Shown: piece after piece, positions 1 through 9,061 of the stretch
How the letters are laid out: the number at the start of each line of letters is the position of its first letter
How positions within the stretch are numbered: position 1 is the first letter of the stretch
Assembly: GCF_010500815.1 (NCBI RefSeq)
Contig: NZ_JAAAMG010000001.1
Coordinates: 124,001-188,000, forward strand
DNA from: Jiella pacifica
Lineage (GTDB): Bacteria > Pseudomonadota > Alphaproteobacteria > Rhizobiales > Rhizobiaceae
Length of the DNA stretch: 64,000 nt
Reading direction: 5' to 3'
Program-made: the position numbers and the translations under genes
Notes under the pieces: generated by a model
What the model saw: the letters and a program-made list of their open reading frames with translations, nothing else
Told to the model about the DNA's origin: nothing
Database searches by the model: none

Positions 1-544
1 CGGCGATGCCGGCGCCGAGCGTCGGATTGGCGAGATCCGGCAGACCGTCCTCTCGGTCCGTCGTGCCGGTTCGCGTGTCGTCGACCGGACGGCCGTCGGC
101 GTCGCGCCGGGCGTCGCTGCGCATGGCCGGCGTCGCTGCGCGGTTCGAGGGCCGGGCCGCCGGCGAGCGGCCCTCGTCGAGCATCCGTGGCGCCGCTTCC
201 ATGAGATCGAAGCTGCGTTTCGGCTTTTTCGGCGCGGCCGGCTCGTCCGGTGCCGCCATGTCCACGGCCCTGTCCTCGGCGACGGGGTTGGCGACGTCGC
301 GCAGCTTGGACGGATCCTTGCCCTTTTCGTCGGGAGAGACCAGCCTCTGCCGGTCGTAGGCGCCGAGAGCCTCGATCAGGTCGCCATCGGGATCGCCAAG
401 CCGCGCCTGCTCGGGCGGCGTGTCGACGCTCTCGCGCAACTCGTCGCTGGAAAGGACCTGCTGGGCGAGGCCGGGCGAGGGCGCGCCGAGGCCGGCCGCG
501 ATCAGCAGCATCGGAAAGAGGACATGTCCCCGGCTCTGGCCCAT
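1..544 (-). CDS. Exported protein of unknown function, cut by the left window edge
   Basis: The leftward reading frame is open from an ATG at 544 to the window edge, so only about 181 N-terminal residues are present. Residues 1-28 look like a Sec signal peptide: a short basic start, a hydrophobic run (LFPMLLIAAGLG) and an Ala-rich end in GLAQ. The mature part is polar and rich in Asp, Arg, Pro and Ala, with no recognisable domain, so it resembles the disordered N-terminal region of a larger envelope protein. A beta-barrel C-terminus is possible but lies outside the window. It is transcribed divergently from kdsD. That it is a secreted coding region is well supported by the continuous frame and signal peptide; its function is unknown. 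Confidence 0.6.
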   Translation of the reverse strand, partial: MGQSRGHVLFPMLLIAAGLGAPSPGLAQQVLSSDELRESVDTPPEQARLGDPDGDLIEALGAYDRQRLVSPDEKGKDPSKLRDVANPVAEDRAVDMAAPDEPAAPKKPKRSFDLMEAAPRMLDEGRSPAARPSNRAATPAMRSDARRDADGRPVDDTRTGTTDREDGLPDLANPTLGAGIA

Positions 545-799
545 CGTCGCGCTTGCCCAGCATCTATAGGACGTCACGCCGGCTGCGTGGCCGGCGGCGA
601 TCTTCAGGAGAAGTGACCGATTGTTGCCGATCGGACACTCTGTTAACCGGAAGCTAACCGTCGGCGGTTGCGCGAAACAGGAATTGCCGCTCTGGTCCCG
701 ATATGGTCACGTTTGCCTCACATGGCCGAGAGCGTGATATCATTGCCGGGCGCCGCGGCTTTTCCGCCGCATGCCGGGCCAAGACGAGAAAAAAGCGAC

Positions 800-1801
800 A
801 TGTCCTTGCCGATCGCCCAGTCCCTTGCCGCCGACGACCATGCAGGGTCCCGTTCCGCCGCCAATACGATCGAAACCGAGATCGAGGCGCTGAAGGCCCT
901 GTCGGTGCTGATCAAGACGGACATGGCGGCGAGCTTCGAGCGGGCGCTCGACCTGATCGGGGCGGTCAGTGGCCGGCTGATCGTCACCGGCGTCGGCAAG
1001 AGCGGCCACATCGGCTCGAAGATCGCCTCGACCTTCGCCTCGACCGGCACGCCCTCATTCTTCGTCCATCCTTCTGAGGCCAATCACGGCGATCTCGGCA
1101 TGATCGGCAAGGACGACGCGATCCTCGCCATGTCGTGGTCCGGCGAGACCGCCGAACTCTATGGCATCGTCGCCTATTCCCGGCGGTTCCGCATCCCGCT
1201 GATCGCCGTCACCTCGCGGCCGAACTCGACGCTTGCCCGCGAGGCGGACGTGACGCTGCAGCTGCCGCGGGTGACGGAAGCCTGCCCGCTAGGCCTGGCG
1301 CCGACCTCTTCCTCGACCATGCAGCTCGTCATGGGCGACGCACTGGCCGTGGCGCTGCTCGAACGGCGCGGCTTCACGCCGGACGATTTCCACGTCTTCC
1401 ATCCCGGCGGCCAGCTCGGCGCGAGCCTGAAGCACGTCTCCGACATCATGCACACCGGCGAGGCGATGCCGCTCTGCGCTTCGGGCACGCTGATGTCGGA
1501 AGCGATCATCGTCATGTCGCGCAAGGGTTTCGGCTGCGTCGGCGTGATCGGCGAGGATGGCCGTCTGAAGGGAATCATCACCGACGGCGACTTGCGCCGA
1601 AATCTCGATGCCGCGCTTTTGTCGCGCACCGTCGATCAGGTGATGACCGCCGGCCCGCAGACGATCCGGCCGGACACGCTTGCCGTCGCGGCGCTGGAAA
1701 TGATCAACACCCGCAACATCACCGCGATGATGGTGGTGCGCGAGGGCCGGCCGGTCGGCATCGTCCACCTGCACGACTTGCTGCGCCTCGGCGTCGCCTG
1801 A
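800..1801 (+). CDS. kdsD: Arabinose-5-phosphate isomerase (KpsF/GutQ family)
   Basis: The product (333 aa) interconverts D-ribulose 5-phosphate and D-arabinose 5-phosphate, the first step towards KDO for lipopolysaccharide. It has the standard family layout: an N-terminal SIS sugar-phosphate isomerase domain (about residues 30-170, with the VTGVGKSGHIG phosphate-binding loop and a MSWSGETAE segment) followed by two CBS domains (about 200-333). The frame is open from 668, but the start at 800 is preferred because it gives the family's usual length and N-terminus; residues encoded upstream of it look non-coding. The SD is weak (an A/G-rich run before the ATG). kdsB, which activates KDO, lies 48 kb away in the same window, so the pathway is dispersed rather than clustered. 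Confidence 0.93.
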   Translation: MSLPIAQSLAADDHAGSRSAANTIETEIEALKALSVLIKTDMAASFERALDLIGAVSGRLIVTGVGKSGHIGSKIASTFASTGTPSFFVHPSEANHGDLGMIGKDDAILAMSWSGETAELYGIVAYSRRFRIPLIAVTSRPNSTLAREADVTLQLPRVTEACPLGLAPTSSSTMQLVMGDALAVALLERRGFTPDDFHVFHPGGQLGASLKHVSDIMHTGEAMPLCASGTLMSEAIIVMSRKGFGCVGVIGEDGRLKGIITDGDLRRNLDAALLSRTVDQVMTAGPQTIRPDTLAVAALEMINTRNITAMMVVREGRPVGIVHLHDLLRLGVA

Positions 1802-1889
1802 CCGGCAGGCGCCTCGGCGCCTGATCCGCCTGTCCCGCTGATCGTCTCGCCTTTCTGATCGTCTCTCCGCGGCCGGCTCGAAGGCCGGC

Positions 1890-2564
1890 TCAGGTCCGGC
1901 CGCCGACCTCGTCGAGATGGTCGAGCATGCCGGCCGGGTCCTCGTAGACGCGGAAGGCGCCGGCGCGCTCCAGTTCTTCCCCGCCATAGCCGCCCGACAA
2001 AAGTCCGACGCCGAGCGCCCGGCAGCGCTGGGCGGCGAGCATGTCCCAGATCGAATCGCCGATCACCATCGAGCCTTCGATCGGCACACCGAGCCGCTCG
2101 GCCGCGGCGATGAAGAGGTCGGGCTCGGGCTTGGCATAGGTGACCGCGTCGCGGGTGACGACCGCAACCTCTTCGGGGTCGACCCCGAGCCGGTCGAGAT
2201 TGTGCTTGGCCGTTTCCATCCGTCCGCTCGTGGCGATCGCCCAGGCAAGCTTTTCCCGCGTCAGCGTGTCGAGGAGTTCGCGCGCGCCGGGCAGCGGCAC
2301 GACGCTCCTCGAATGGGTCTGGTAGGCCTCCGCATGAGCCTGGCGCAGCCGCTCGCGCTTTTCCTCGGTGATCTCCTCGCCGATCTCGCGCAGCAGCTGG
2401 TTGGTGAACAGCCCGCCGCTCATGCCGATCTTGCGGTGGATGCGCCAGACCGACAGCGCGATTCCCTCCGCGTCGAGGGCGTCCTTCCAGGACAGGACGT
2501 GCTGATAGACGCTGTCGACCAGCGTGCCGTCGAGATCGAACAGGAAGGCGGGACGTTGGCGCAT
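1890..2564 (-). CDS. HAD-superfamily hydrolase (phosphoglycolate phosphatase-like)
   Basis: A 224-residue cytosolic HAD phosphatase. Motif I is near the N-terminus (FLFDLDGTLVDS, nucleophile Asp at about residue 10). The motif II Thr/Ser is in the AIATSGR segment and motif IV in the VIGDSIWD segment. A helical cap lies between motifs I and II, as in the subclass I beta-phosphoglucomutase/phosphoglycolate phosphatase group. The start at 2564 has a GGAGG Shine-Dalgarno seven bases upstream; an upstream extension of 17 codons lacks one. It converges on kdsD with an 88-bp gap. The substrate cannot be assigned from sequence: phosphoglycolate or a sugar phosphate is possible. Confidence 0.88.
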   Translation of the reverse strand: MRQRPAFLFDLDGTLVDSVYQHVLSWKDALDAEGIALSVWRIHRKIGMSGGLFTNQLLREIGEEITEEKRERLRQAHAEAYQTHSRSVVPLPGARELLDTLTREKLAWAIATSGRMETAKHNLDRLGVDPEEVAVVTRDAVTYAKPEPDLFIAAAERLGVPIEGSMVIGDSIWDMLAAQRCRALGVGLLSGGYGGEELERAGAFRVYEDPAGMLDHLDEVGGRT

Positions 2565-2705
2565 GCGGGCCTCCGGGGCGGGGATATGAAGCGTCACCAC
2601 CGAACATAGCCTCATCGGGGCGCCCTGCCACGTCGCGCGCGCCGATGGGTTGGAGGGCGCACGTCACGAAAATGAAAAACTCCATGCCCGGCATGGGATT
2701 GGCGC

Positions 2706-2734
2706 TGGACAGGCGCCACGAGCTTTTCTATAAG
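2706..2734 (+). promoter_or_regulatory. Sigma-70-type promoter of tRNA-Phe
   Basis: TGGACA (2706-2711) and TATAAG (2729-2734) are separated by exactly 17 bases, about 60 bases before the mature tRNA. This is a near-consensus housekeeping arrangement in otherwise GC-rich DNA. Confidence 0.6.
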
Positions 2735-2795
2735 GCCGCCACTCCCCGCCGGATCGGTGATCACAGAACGCCTGTGAGCGACCCTCGGCGGCGGC

Positions 2796-2871
2796 GCCCG
2801 GGTAGCTCAGTTGGTAGAGCATGCGACTGAAAATCGCAGTGTCACTGGTTCGATTCCAGTCCCGGGCACCA
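2796..2871 (+). tRNA. tRNA-Phe (GAA)
   Basis: The 76-nt cloverleaf has acceptor stem GCCCGGG (2796-2802) paired with CCCGGGC (2861-2867), then A and an encoded CCA end. The D-arm is GCTCAGTTGGTAGAGC. The anticodon stem TGCGA/TCGCA encloses the loop CTGAAAA, giving anticodon GAA. The T-arm carries GGTTCGATTCC. All standard positions are present. Confidence 0.98.
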
Positions 2872-3019
2872 TTCTAACAGTGTCCGGTCCGACACGTCAC
2901 ATATGTCTGGGTCCCTCATAGGACTGCGTCAAGTCGCTGGGAGCCGGCTTCCGCCAAGACGGTTTGCTTCGCTTCCGGCTGATTGCGGCAAATCCTCCGG
3001 CCTCATGGCATCGCATGAT

Positions 3020-3439
3020 TCAAGCAGACGAAGTCCCTGCGATCACCTTTCGCGGTTGCCCGCCCTTGCGGCCGTTCTTGCGGGCGGCTTCCGCCTTGGC
3101 CGTCGATCGCGCTCGACCGGCTGCCGAGGCCATGAAACGCGCCGTGCCGAACATGCCTGCCATGAGACCTGGAATCGTGAAGTCGACATCGAGCCGGTCC
3201 CAGCGCAAGGCGTAGCCGTTCTCGATCTCGACGGCGGCGAGATCTTCGTTCGAGGCATTCTCAAGGTCTTGCAGCGCGCGCGCTGGAACCATGAAGGCCG
3301 ATCCGTTGGTGAATTCGACCACGATCCGGCCGGATGCCGCGTCGTAACGCGCGGAACTGGGGGTCGGAAAGCTCGCCTCGAGCTGGCCGCCGCGCTCGAT
3401 CGCCAGATCGATGGCTTCGTCGGTGAGTTCACTTGCCAT
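3020..3439 (-). CDS. DUF2442 family protein
   Basis: A 139-residue protein with a DUF2442-type core at about residues 20-95: a beta-rich stretch with a SGRIVVEFTNG segment and a DFTIPGLMAGMFG-like end. A basic Ala/Arg/Lys-rich tail follows (about 100-139). DUF2442 proteins are often encoded directly downstream of a DUF4160 protein in a toxin-antitoxin-like pair. Here only a 25-codon DUF4160-like end overlaps the start codon (see 3429-3506). The start at 3439 has GGAG about ten bases upstream. Function is not established; the pairing suggests an orphaned accessory partner. It lies near the 3' side of tRNA-Phe, a common place for accessory genes. Confidence 0.72.
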   Translation of the reverse strand: MASELTDEAIDLAIERGGQLEASFPTPSSARYDAASGRIVVEFTNGSAFMVPARALQDLENASNEDLAAVEIENGYALRWDRLDVDFTIPGLMAGMFGTARFMASAAGRARSTAKAEAARKNGRKGGQPRKVIAGTSSA

Positions 3440-3506
3440 GAATGGCTCTCCATTCGGACAGTGGGGCGACGCGGTTCTCGCTAACGAGGGCGACGGCCCT
3501 GCGCAT
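3429..3506 (-). pseudogene. C-terminal remnant of a DUF4160-like gene
   Basis: In the frame that overlaps the DUF2442 start by 11 bases there are 25 codons from ATG 3506 ending SENRVAPLSEWRAIHGK. This resembles the usual tail of DUF4160 proteins (charged helix, then ENR, then a Trp). An in-frame TGA lies three codons upstream of that ATG, and purU ends 47 bases further upstream, so there is no room for the other roughly 60 residues. The overlapping arrangement matches intact DUF4160-DUF2442 operons. It could still act as a short leader peptide for coupled translation of the DUF2442 gene. Confidence 0.45.
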
Positions 3507-3553
3507 GGGTTTTCAACGCGGTGATCGGATGCGCGGGACGGTCTGGAGCGCGG

Positions 3554-4405
3554 TCACCCGAACACCACCGTCCGCGTCCCGTTCAGCATCACGCGTCCCT
3601 CCAGATGCAGCTTCACGGCCCGCGCCAACACGCGGGCCTCGATGTCGCGGCCGACGGCGACGAGATCGTCCGCCGAGAGGGCGTGGGAGACCCGCTCGGT
3701 CTCCTGCTCGATGATCGGTCCTTCGTCGAGGTCGGCGGTGACGTAGTGGGCCGTCGCGCCGATCAGCTTGACGCCGCGCTGGTGGGCCTGGTGGTAGGGC
3801 TTGGCGCCCTTGAAGCTCGGCAGGAAGGAGTGGTGGATGTTGATCACCTTGCCGGAGAGCCGCCGGGACAGGTTGTCGGAGAGGATCTGCATGTAGCGGG
3901 CGAGGACGACGAGGTCGCAGTCCGTTTCGCGGACGAGCTTCAGGAGCTTTTCCTCCTGCTCGGCCTTGGTCTCCTTGGTTACCGGCCAGTGGTGGAAGGG
4001 GATGCCCGCGGCCTCGGCCGTCTCGCGGCTGTTTTCGCGGTTGGAGACGATGGCGACCACCTCGGCATCCAGCCAACCGACGCGGATCTGGTAGAGGAGA
4101 TGCAGGAGCGTGTGGTCGAAGGCCGAGACCATGACGATGATCTTCGGCCGCCGCGCCGCGTCGCGGATCTTCAGATGCATGCCGAAGCGGTCGGCGAGGG
4201 GGGAGAGCTGGCGCTCGAGGCTGTCGCGCGCGACGTCCGCCTGAAAGTCGGCGGCGATCCTCAGAAAGAAGCGGCCCGAATCGCGGTCCCAGAACTGGGC
4301 GCTCTCGGCGATGTTGGCGCCGGCCTCGAACAATTCGGTCGTCAGCCCGGCGACGATGCCGGGGCGGTCCTCGCAGGACAGGGTGATGATGGTGCTCTTG
4401 GCCAT
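3554..4405 (-). CDS. purU: Formyltetrahydrofolate deformylase
   Basis: The 283-residue cytosolic enzyme hydrolyses 10-formyl-THF to THF and formate, balancing one-carbon pools. It has an N-terminal ACT-type regulatory domain (about 1-80, beginning with a STIITLSCEDRPGIVAGL segment) and a formyltransferase-fold catalytic domain (about 85-283). The catalytic domain carries the family's NIHHSFLPSFKG segment and a later GATAHYVTADLDEGPII segment with the catalytic His and Asp. Length is normal for PurU. The start at 4405 has a GAGG Shine-Dalgarno; the earlier in-frame ATG does not. It is transcribed away from guaB. Confidence 0.95.
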   Translation of the reverse strand: MAKSTIITLSCEDRPGIVAGLTTELFEAGANIAESAQFWDRDSGRFFLRIAADFQADVARDSLERQLSPLADRFGMHLKIRDAARRPKIIVMVSAFDHTLLHLLYQIRVGWLDAEVVAIVSNRENSRETAEAAGIPFHHWPVTKETKAEQEEKLLKLVRETDCDLVVLARYMQILSDNLSRRLSGKVINIHHSFLPSFKGAKPYHQAHQRGVKLIGATAHYVTADLDEGPIIEQETERVSHALSADDLVAVGRDIEARVLARAVKLHLEGRVMLNGTRTVVFG

Positions 4406-4697
4406 GGCTCGCCTCGTGATCCGTTGCCGTCCCACCACCCGGTGACGAACCGAGGCGCGGCGCCGGCTTTCGCCGCCTGATTAGAAGAAGACGGCGATGC
4501 TTTCCAGCGAATCGCCGCCCTTGCGCCATCGTCGGACGCTGTGTCTTCGCGACGGGCCTTATCTTGCGGGGAAACCCCAGCCTTCTCGGTGACTTCTTGG
4601 CCGGCCATGCTTCCCATTGTCATGAACGCGTGGTAGCAGCCCTTGCCATCCCTTTTGACGCGTTGCGAAGGCGGTCCGCCTTTGCCGGAGGCATGGC

Positions 4698-6197
4698 ATG
4701 GCCCAGATCATCGAGACCCCAACCGGCGCGACGGCGCTCACCTTCGACGACGTACTGCTGCAGCCCGGCCATTCGGAGGTCCTGCCGAATCAGACCAACC
4801 TCCGCACGAAGATCACCAAGACGCTGGAGTTGAGCCTGCCGATCATCTCGGCGGCGATGGACACCGTCACCGAGTCGCGGCTCGCCATCGCCATGGCCCA
4901 GGCCGGCGGCATCGGCGTCATCCACCGCAATCTGACGCCGATCGAGCAGGCCGAGGAAGTGCGGCAGGTGAAGAAGTTCGAGAGCGGCATGGTGGTCAAT
5001 CCGGTGACCATCGGGCCGGAGGCGACACTCGGCGATGCCCGGGCGCTGATGGCCTCGCACCACATCTCCGGCATTCCCGTCGTCGAGAATGGCGGGCGCG
5101 GCGGCCAGACTCGGGGGCGGCTCGTCGGCATCCTGACCAATCGCGACGTGCGCTTCGCCACCGAGGATTCCCAGCCGATCGCCGAGCTGATGACCAAGAA
5201 GCCGCTGATCACCGTGCGCGAATCGGTCGATCAGGAGGAGGCCAAGCGGCTGCTCCATCAGCACCGGATCGAGAAGCTCGTCGTGGTCGATGCCGAGGAC
5301 AACTGCATCGGCCTGATCACCGTCAAGGACATCGAGAAGTCCCAGCTCAATCCGAACGCCGCAAAGGATCCGCATGGTCGGCTGCTGGCCGCCGCGGCGA
5401 CCTCGGTCGGCGACGACGGCTTCGAGCGGGCCGAGCGGCTGATCGACGCCGGCGTCGACCTCATCGTCATCGACACCGCCCACGGCCATTCCCAGCGCGT
5501 GCTGGACGCGGTGGGCCGGGTTCGGCAGTTGTCCAACGCCGTCCAGATCATCGCCGGCAACGTCGCCACCGCCGACGGCACCAAGGCGCTGATCGACGTC
5601 GGCGCCGACGGCGTCAAGGTCGGCATCGGCCCGGGCTCGATCTGCACGACGCGGGTCGTCGCAGGCGTCGGCATGCCGCAGCTTTCGGCGATCATGAGCG
5701 CGGCGGAAGCGGCCGACAAGGCCGGCATCCCGATCATTGCCGACGGCGGCATCAAGTTTTCCGGCGACATCGCCAAGGCGCTGGCGGCGGGCGCATCGGC
5801 CGCCATGGTCGGCTCGCTGCTCGCCGGCACGGACGAGAGCCCGGGCGAGATCTATCTCCATCAGGGACGCTCCTACAAAGCCTATCGCGGCATGGGCTCG
5901 GTCGGCGCCATGGCACGCGGCTCGGCCGACCGCTACTTCCAGGCCGAAGTGCGCGACACGCTGAAGCTGGTCCCCGAGGGCATCGAGGGTCAGGTCGCCT
6001 ACAAGGGCCAGGTCGCGGCTGTCCTGCATCAACTCGCCGGCGGCCTCCGGGCGGCGATGGGCTATGTCGGCGCCGCCGATCTGGAACAGCTGCGCACGCG
6101 CGCCCGCTTCATCCGCATCTCCAATGCGGGCCTGCGCGAAAGCCACCCCCACGACGTGACGATCACGCGGGAAAGCCCGAACTATCCGGGGAATTGA
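4698..6197 (+). CDS. guaB: Inosine-5'-monophosphate dehydrogenase
   Basis: The 499-residue enzyme oxidises IMP to XMP with NAD+, the committed step of GMP synthesis. The TIM-barrel catalytic domain is interrupted by two CBS domains (about residues 95-215), the standard arrangement. The catalytic loop GPGSICTTR places the nucleophile Cys at residue 316. The later [13 protein letters not shown] and [10 protein letters not shown] segments, the latter leading into the mobile flap, are intact. The start at 4698 has GGAGG about eight bases upstream. About 290 bp lie between it and the divergent purU. It is followed by a palindromic repeat pair rather than by guaA. Confidence 0.97.
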   Translation: MAQIIETPTGATALTFDDVLLQPGHSEVLPNQTNLRTKITKTLELSLPIISAAMDTVTESRLAIAMAQAGGIGVIHRNLTPIEQAEEVRQVKKFESGMVVNPVTIGPEATLGDARALMASHHISGIPVVENGGRGGQTRGRLVGILTNRDVRFATEDSQPIAELMTKKPLITVRESVDQEEAKRLLHQHRIEKLVVVDAEDNCIGLITVKDIEKSQLNPNAAKDPHGRLLAAAATSVGDDGFERAERLIDAGVDLIVIDTAHGHSQRVLDAVGRVRQLSNAVQIIAGNVATADGTKALIDVGADGVKVGIGPGSICTTRVVAGVGMPQLSAIMSAAEAADKAGIPIIADGGIKFSGDIAKALAAGASAAMVGSLLAGTDESPGEIYLHQGRSYKAYRGMGSVGAMARGSADRYFQAEVRDTLKLVPEGIEGQVAYKGQVAAVLHQLAGGLRAAMGYVGAADLEQLRTRARFIRISNAGLRESHPHDVTITRESPNYPGN

Positions 6198-6330
6198 GGG
6201 CGGCGGGGGCGGGACGACGCTGCCTTTAGGCTACTTGCATTCAAGCATCGCAGAGGCCGTTCCAGCGCCGTGCTGCGGCGACGTGCGAGATGCCGGGGAG
6301 TCGAAATTGGAGGCGCCCACCTCAACGGTT

Positions 6331-6462
6331 CGTCATTCTCGGGCCCCTTCCCGAGAATCCAGCGATCGTAGGGCGCCTATCGTCTCCGCTTGGTGGCCTT
6401 CGCGGCATCGAAGGTCGTGGCAACCGCCCCAGGATTCTCGGGAAGGGGTCCGAGAATGACGA
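6331..6462. repeat. Inverted pair of GC-rich palindromic repeat units
   Basis: A 30-bp unit at 6331-6360 (CGTCATTCTCGGGCC...) is repeated in reverse orientation at 6431-6462, with a 70-bp spacer. Each unit is itself palindromic (TTCTCGGG ... CCCGAGAA), so the whole block can fold as one long hairpin. A close copy occurs at 56750-56780 and a decayed one at 57660-57681. It occupies most of the 359-bp gap between guaB and the convergent oxidoreductase; I see no gene in that gap. Confidence 0.8.
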
Positions 6463-6556
6463 AGCTGCGACGTTTCGCCATCACCCGTCCACGTCGACGC
6501 CGCCTGGCATGGGCTTGCCTACGGCGCCTCTCTGAGATGTGCGAGTCTCGTAGCCC

Positions 6557-7606
6557 TCAGAGCGCCGGCGCGGAGCGCCTCGCCCTCTCCATGATCTCGA
6601 TGGCCGCGAGGCTTGCCGAGAGCGGGTGGACGGGGCTTTGCGTCGATCCGGCTCGCAGGCACGCGGCAAAGTGGTCGGCCTGATATTGCAGGCCGCTGCC
6701 GACGATCGGCGTCGGGAGCGTTCCCGGCCGTAGCGGCGAATCGGCGGGCGGCTCGTCCAGCGGCAAGTCCTCGCCGGCCGGACCGTCGCCGCGAGGGTCG
6801 AGCGGGGTGCCGGCGAGGTGCCGCTTGAGCATCAGGGCCGGCGGGCAGAAGAACGGTCCGGCAAGCGCGATGCGGCCGTGCTCGCCCGAGACCATCGCGC
6901 CGTTCGGACCTTCGGTCTCGAAGCCGCAGGAGAGCTTCGTCAGGACCTGTCCATGCCGGGTGACGAGCGCCGCCTGGCGCACGCTCCCCGCGTGGTTGCG
7001 CTCCACGATCGGGGCGGTCTCGTCCGCCGATCCGAAGAGATGGAGGGCGAGGGCGATCGGATAGACGCCGAGATCGAGGAGCGCGCCACCGGTCTCGGCG
7101 TCGAAGAGTTCGAGTTCGGGGCGATAGGCCCTTGCGTAGGAGAGGTTGGCGGAGAGGCTTCTGGGCGAACCGATCGCCCCATCGGCAATCAGCGCCTTCA
7201 ACCGGACGATCCCCGGCGTGAACACCATCCACATCGCCTCCATGGCGAGGAGGCCGCGGCGTTCCGCGAGATCGCCGATCGCCTTTGCCTCGGCGGGCGT
7301 CGGGGCGAGGGGCTTTTCGACCAGCACCGGTTTGCCGGCTTCGAGCGCCGCGATGGCGATCTCGTGGTGGGCGCGGTTAACCGTGCCGACATAGATCGCA
7401 TCGATGTCCGGCCGGGCGAGGATCTTTGCCGTCTCGTCGGCATGGATGCCGCTGCCGAAAGCCGCCGTGAAGGCGAAGGCGCGGGTTCCGTCCCGCGAGC
7501 CGACAGCGGCGAGCACGCCGCTGCTCGAATGGGCGAGATCACCGGCAAAGCGCCGGGCGATGTTGCCCGTGCCGATCACGCCCCAGCGGATGGGGGTGGA
7601 TGTCAT
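6557..7606 (-). CDS. Gfo/Idh/MocA family NAD(P)-dependent oxidoreductase
   Basis: A 349-residue cytosolic oxidoreductase. The N-terminal Rossmann domain starts with WGVIGTGNIARRF (about residues 7-19). The cofactor-domain motif LVEKPLAPT (about 93-101, the conserved EKP) is present, and the C-terminal alpha/beta substrate domain contains a GGALLDLGVYPI segment. The start at 7606 has GGAG nine bases upstream, and the 18 extra codons upstream do not look coding. Family members act on sugars, inositols or dihydrodiols; the substrate cannot be told from sequence. The neighbouring sugar dehydrogenase is read in the same direction 108 bp upstream and could be cotranscribed. Confidence 0.9.
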   Translation of the reverse strand: MTSTPIRWGVIGTGNIARRFAGDLAHSSSGVLAAVGSRDGTRAFAFTAAFGSGIHADETAKILARPDIDAIYVGTVNRAHHEIAIAALEAGKPVLVEKPLAPTPAEAKAIGDLAERRGLLAMEAMWMVFTPGIVRLKALIADGAIGSPRSLSANLSYARAYRPELELFDAETGGALLDLGVYPIALALHLFGSADETAPIVERNHAGSVRQAALVTRHGQVLTKLSCGFETEGPNGAMVSGEHGRIALAGPFFCPPALMLKRHLAGTPLDPRGDGPAGEDLPLDEPPADSPLRPGTLPTPIVGSGLQYQADHFAACLRAGSTQSPVHPLSASLAAIEIMERARRSAPAL

Positions 7607-7714
7607 TCCCGATGCTCCAGTCTGGGGAGGGGCAGGCCGCGCCGCGCGGCCTGCCACCACATTCCGAAGACTAGAGGGTTTTCCGGCGAGCCGGAAGCGG
7701 GCTGCGCGAAGGCC

Positions 7715-8863
7715 TCAGCCGGCGGCCCCTTCCGGCGTCAGCTTGAGAAGGCGGCCGCCGGCTCCGTCTTCGAGAAGCCACATCGCCCCGTCGGGTCCCT
7801 GTTCGACCTCGCGGATGCGGTTGCCCAGGTCGAAGCGCTCGACTTCGCGGGCGCTGTCACCATCCAGCTGGACATGGACGAGGCCCTGGCTGCGCAGGCC
7901 GCCGATGAAGCCGTCGCCCTGCCACTCAGGAAACATTTCGCCGTCATAGATGACGAAGCCGGCCGGCGCGATCACCGGCGTCCAGGAGACTTCCGGGGCG
8001 TTGAATTCGGGCCGGGTGTCGTGGTCGGGAATGGGGCTGCCGTCATAGTTGACGCCGTTCGAGACGACCGGCCAGCCGTAGTTCTCGCCGCGCTCGATGC
8101 GGTTTAATTCGTCGCCGCCGCGCGGACCCATTTCGTGGACCCAAAGCTGGCCATCGGACGTGAAGTCGATGCCGAGCATGTTGCGGTTGCCGACGGTCCA
8201 GAACTGTTTGGCAATCTCGCCCTGGTCCTGAAACGGATTGTCGCTGGGAATCGCGCCGTCGTCGTGCAGGCGGACGATCTTGCCGAGATTGGTGTCCATG
8301 TCCTGAGCCGGCGTCATCTTCTGGCGGTCGCCGGAGGTGACGAACATCATCCCGTCGGGCCCGAAGGCGATGCGATGGGAATAGTGGCCCTGGCCGGAGA
8401 CCTTCGGTTGCTGCCGCCAGATCACCTCGAGATTCTCAAGCTGCGGCCGCTCGCCCTCGGTCACGAGCTTGCCGCGGGCGACGGCAGCGCCCTGGCCGCC
8501 TTCGCCTTCCTCGGCAAAGGAGATGTAGACGAGACTGTTCTCGGCAAAGTTCGGATGCAGCACGACGTCGCCGAGGCCGCCCTGGCCGCCATAGGCGACG
8601 GCCGGAACACCGGAGACCGGCGTCTTCTCGCTGCCGTCGGCCGAGACATGCATGAGCGTGCCGGCCTTCTCTGTGACGAGCATCGAGCCGTCGGGCAGGA
8701 ACGTCATCGCCCAAGGCTCGTCGAATTCGGCAACGGGGGCGACGTCGATCTTCATGCCGCTCGCTGCCGTCAGGGTCGTCTGCGCTGCCGCGGGAACGGC
8801 AAAGAGGATGGCGCCGAGGAGCGGCGCGGCGGCGATCCGCTTGAATTGGGAATTCGTGAACAT
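7715..8863 (-). CDS. Periplasmic PQQ-dependent sugar dehydrogenase (GSDH/YliI-type)
   Basis: A 382-residue protein with a clear Sec signal peptide (residues 1-27, ending VPAAAQ). The mature part is a six-bladed beta-propeller of the soluble glucose/sorbosone dehydrogenase family. Characteristic segments are [39 protein letters not shown] (metal and PQQ side) and [13 protein letters not shown] with YGWPVVS. Such enzymes oxidise aldoses in the periplasm using PQQ. No PQQ synthesis genes are in the window. The start at 8863 has GAGG upstream. E. coli YliI is the nearest characterised type; the exact sugar is unknown. Confidence 0.9.
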   Translation of the reverse strand: MFTNSQFKRIAAAPLLGAILFAVPAAAQTTLTAASGMKIDVAPVAEFDEPWAMTFLPDGSMLVTEKAGTLMHVSADGSEKTPVSGVPAVAYGGQGGLGDVVLHPNFAENSLVYISFAEEGEGGQGAAVARGKLVTEGERPQLENLEVIWRQQPKVSGQGHYSHRIAFGPDGMMFVTSGDRQKMTPAQDMDTNLGKIVRLHDDGAIPSDNPFQDQGEIAKQFWTVGNRNMLGIDFTSDGQLWVHEMGPRGGDELNRIERGENYGWPVVSNGVNYDGSPIPDHDTRPEFNAPEVSWTPVIAPAGFVIYDGEMFPEWQGDGFIGGLRSQGLVHVQLDGDSAREVERFDLGNRIREVEQGPDGAMWLLEDGAGGRLLKLTPEGAAG

Positions 8864-9061
8864 CTGATCCTCGCGAGAATGGATTTGGCCGAAGCGCGAC
8901 CGGCAGGGCGAGCCTGTCCGGATGCTGCGCCATCGGCACGGGGTTCGTGTGAGCGATATGGGGCTGAATGGCGCAGCGGGGCCCCGCAGCCGGTCAATCC
9001 GGCTTCACCCTGTCGTGACCGTACTGGCGGGAATGGGGTCGGCCGGAAGCGGGCGGCTCCT

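Noticed and set aside
2796-4405. Integrative element attached at tRNA-Phe
   Set aside because: No integrase is present and I could not find a direct repeat of the tRNA 3' end downstream; purU and guaB follow almost at once.
4620-6152. 510-codon leftward open frame opposite guaB
   Set aside because: Antisense shadow of IMP dehydrogenase; its translation is rich in Arg, Asp and Gly with no family motif.
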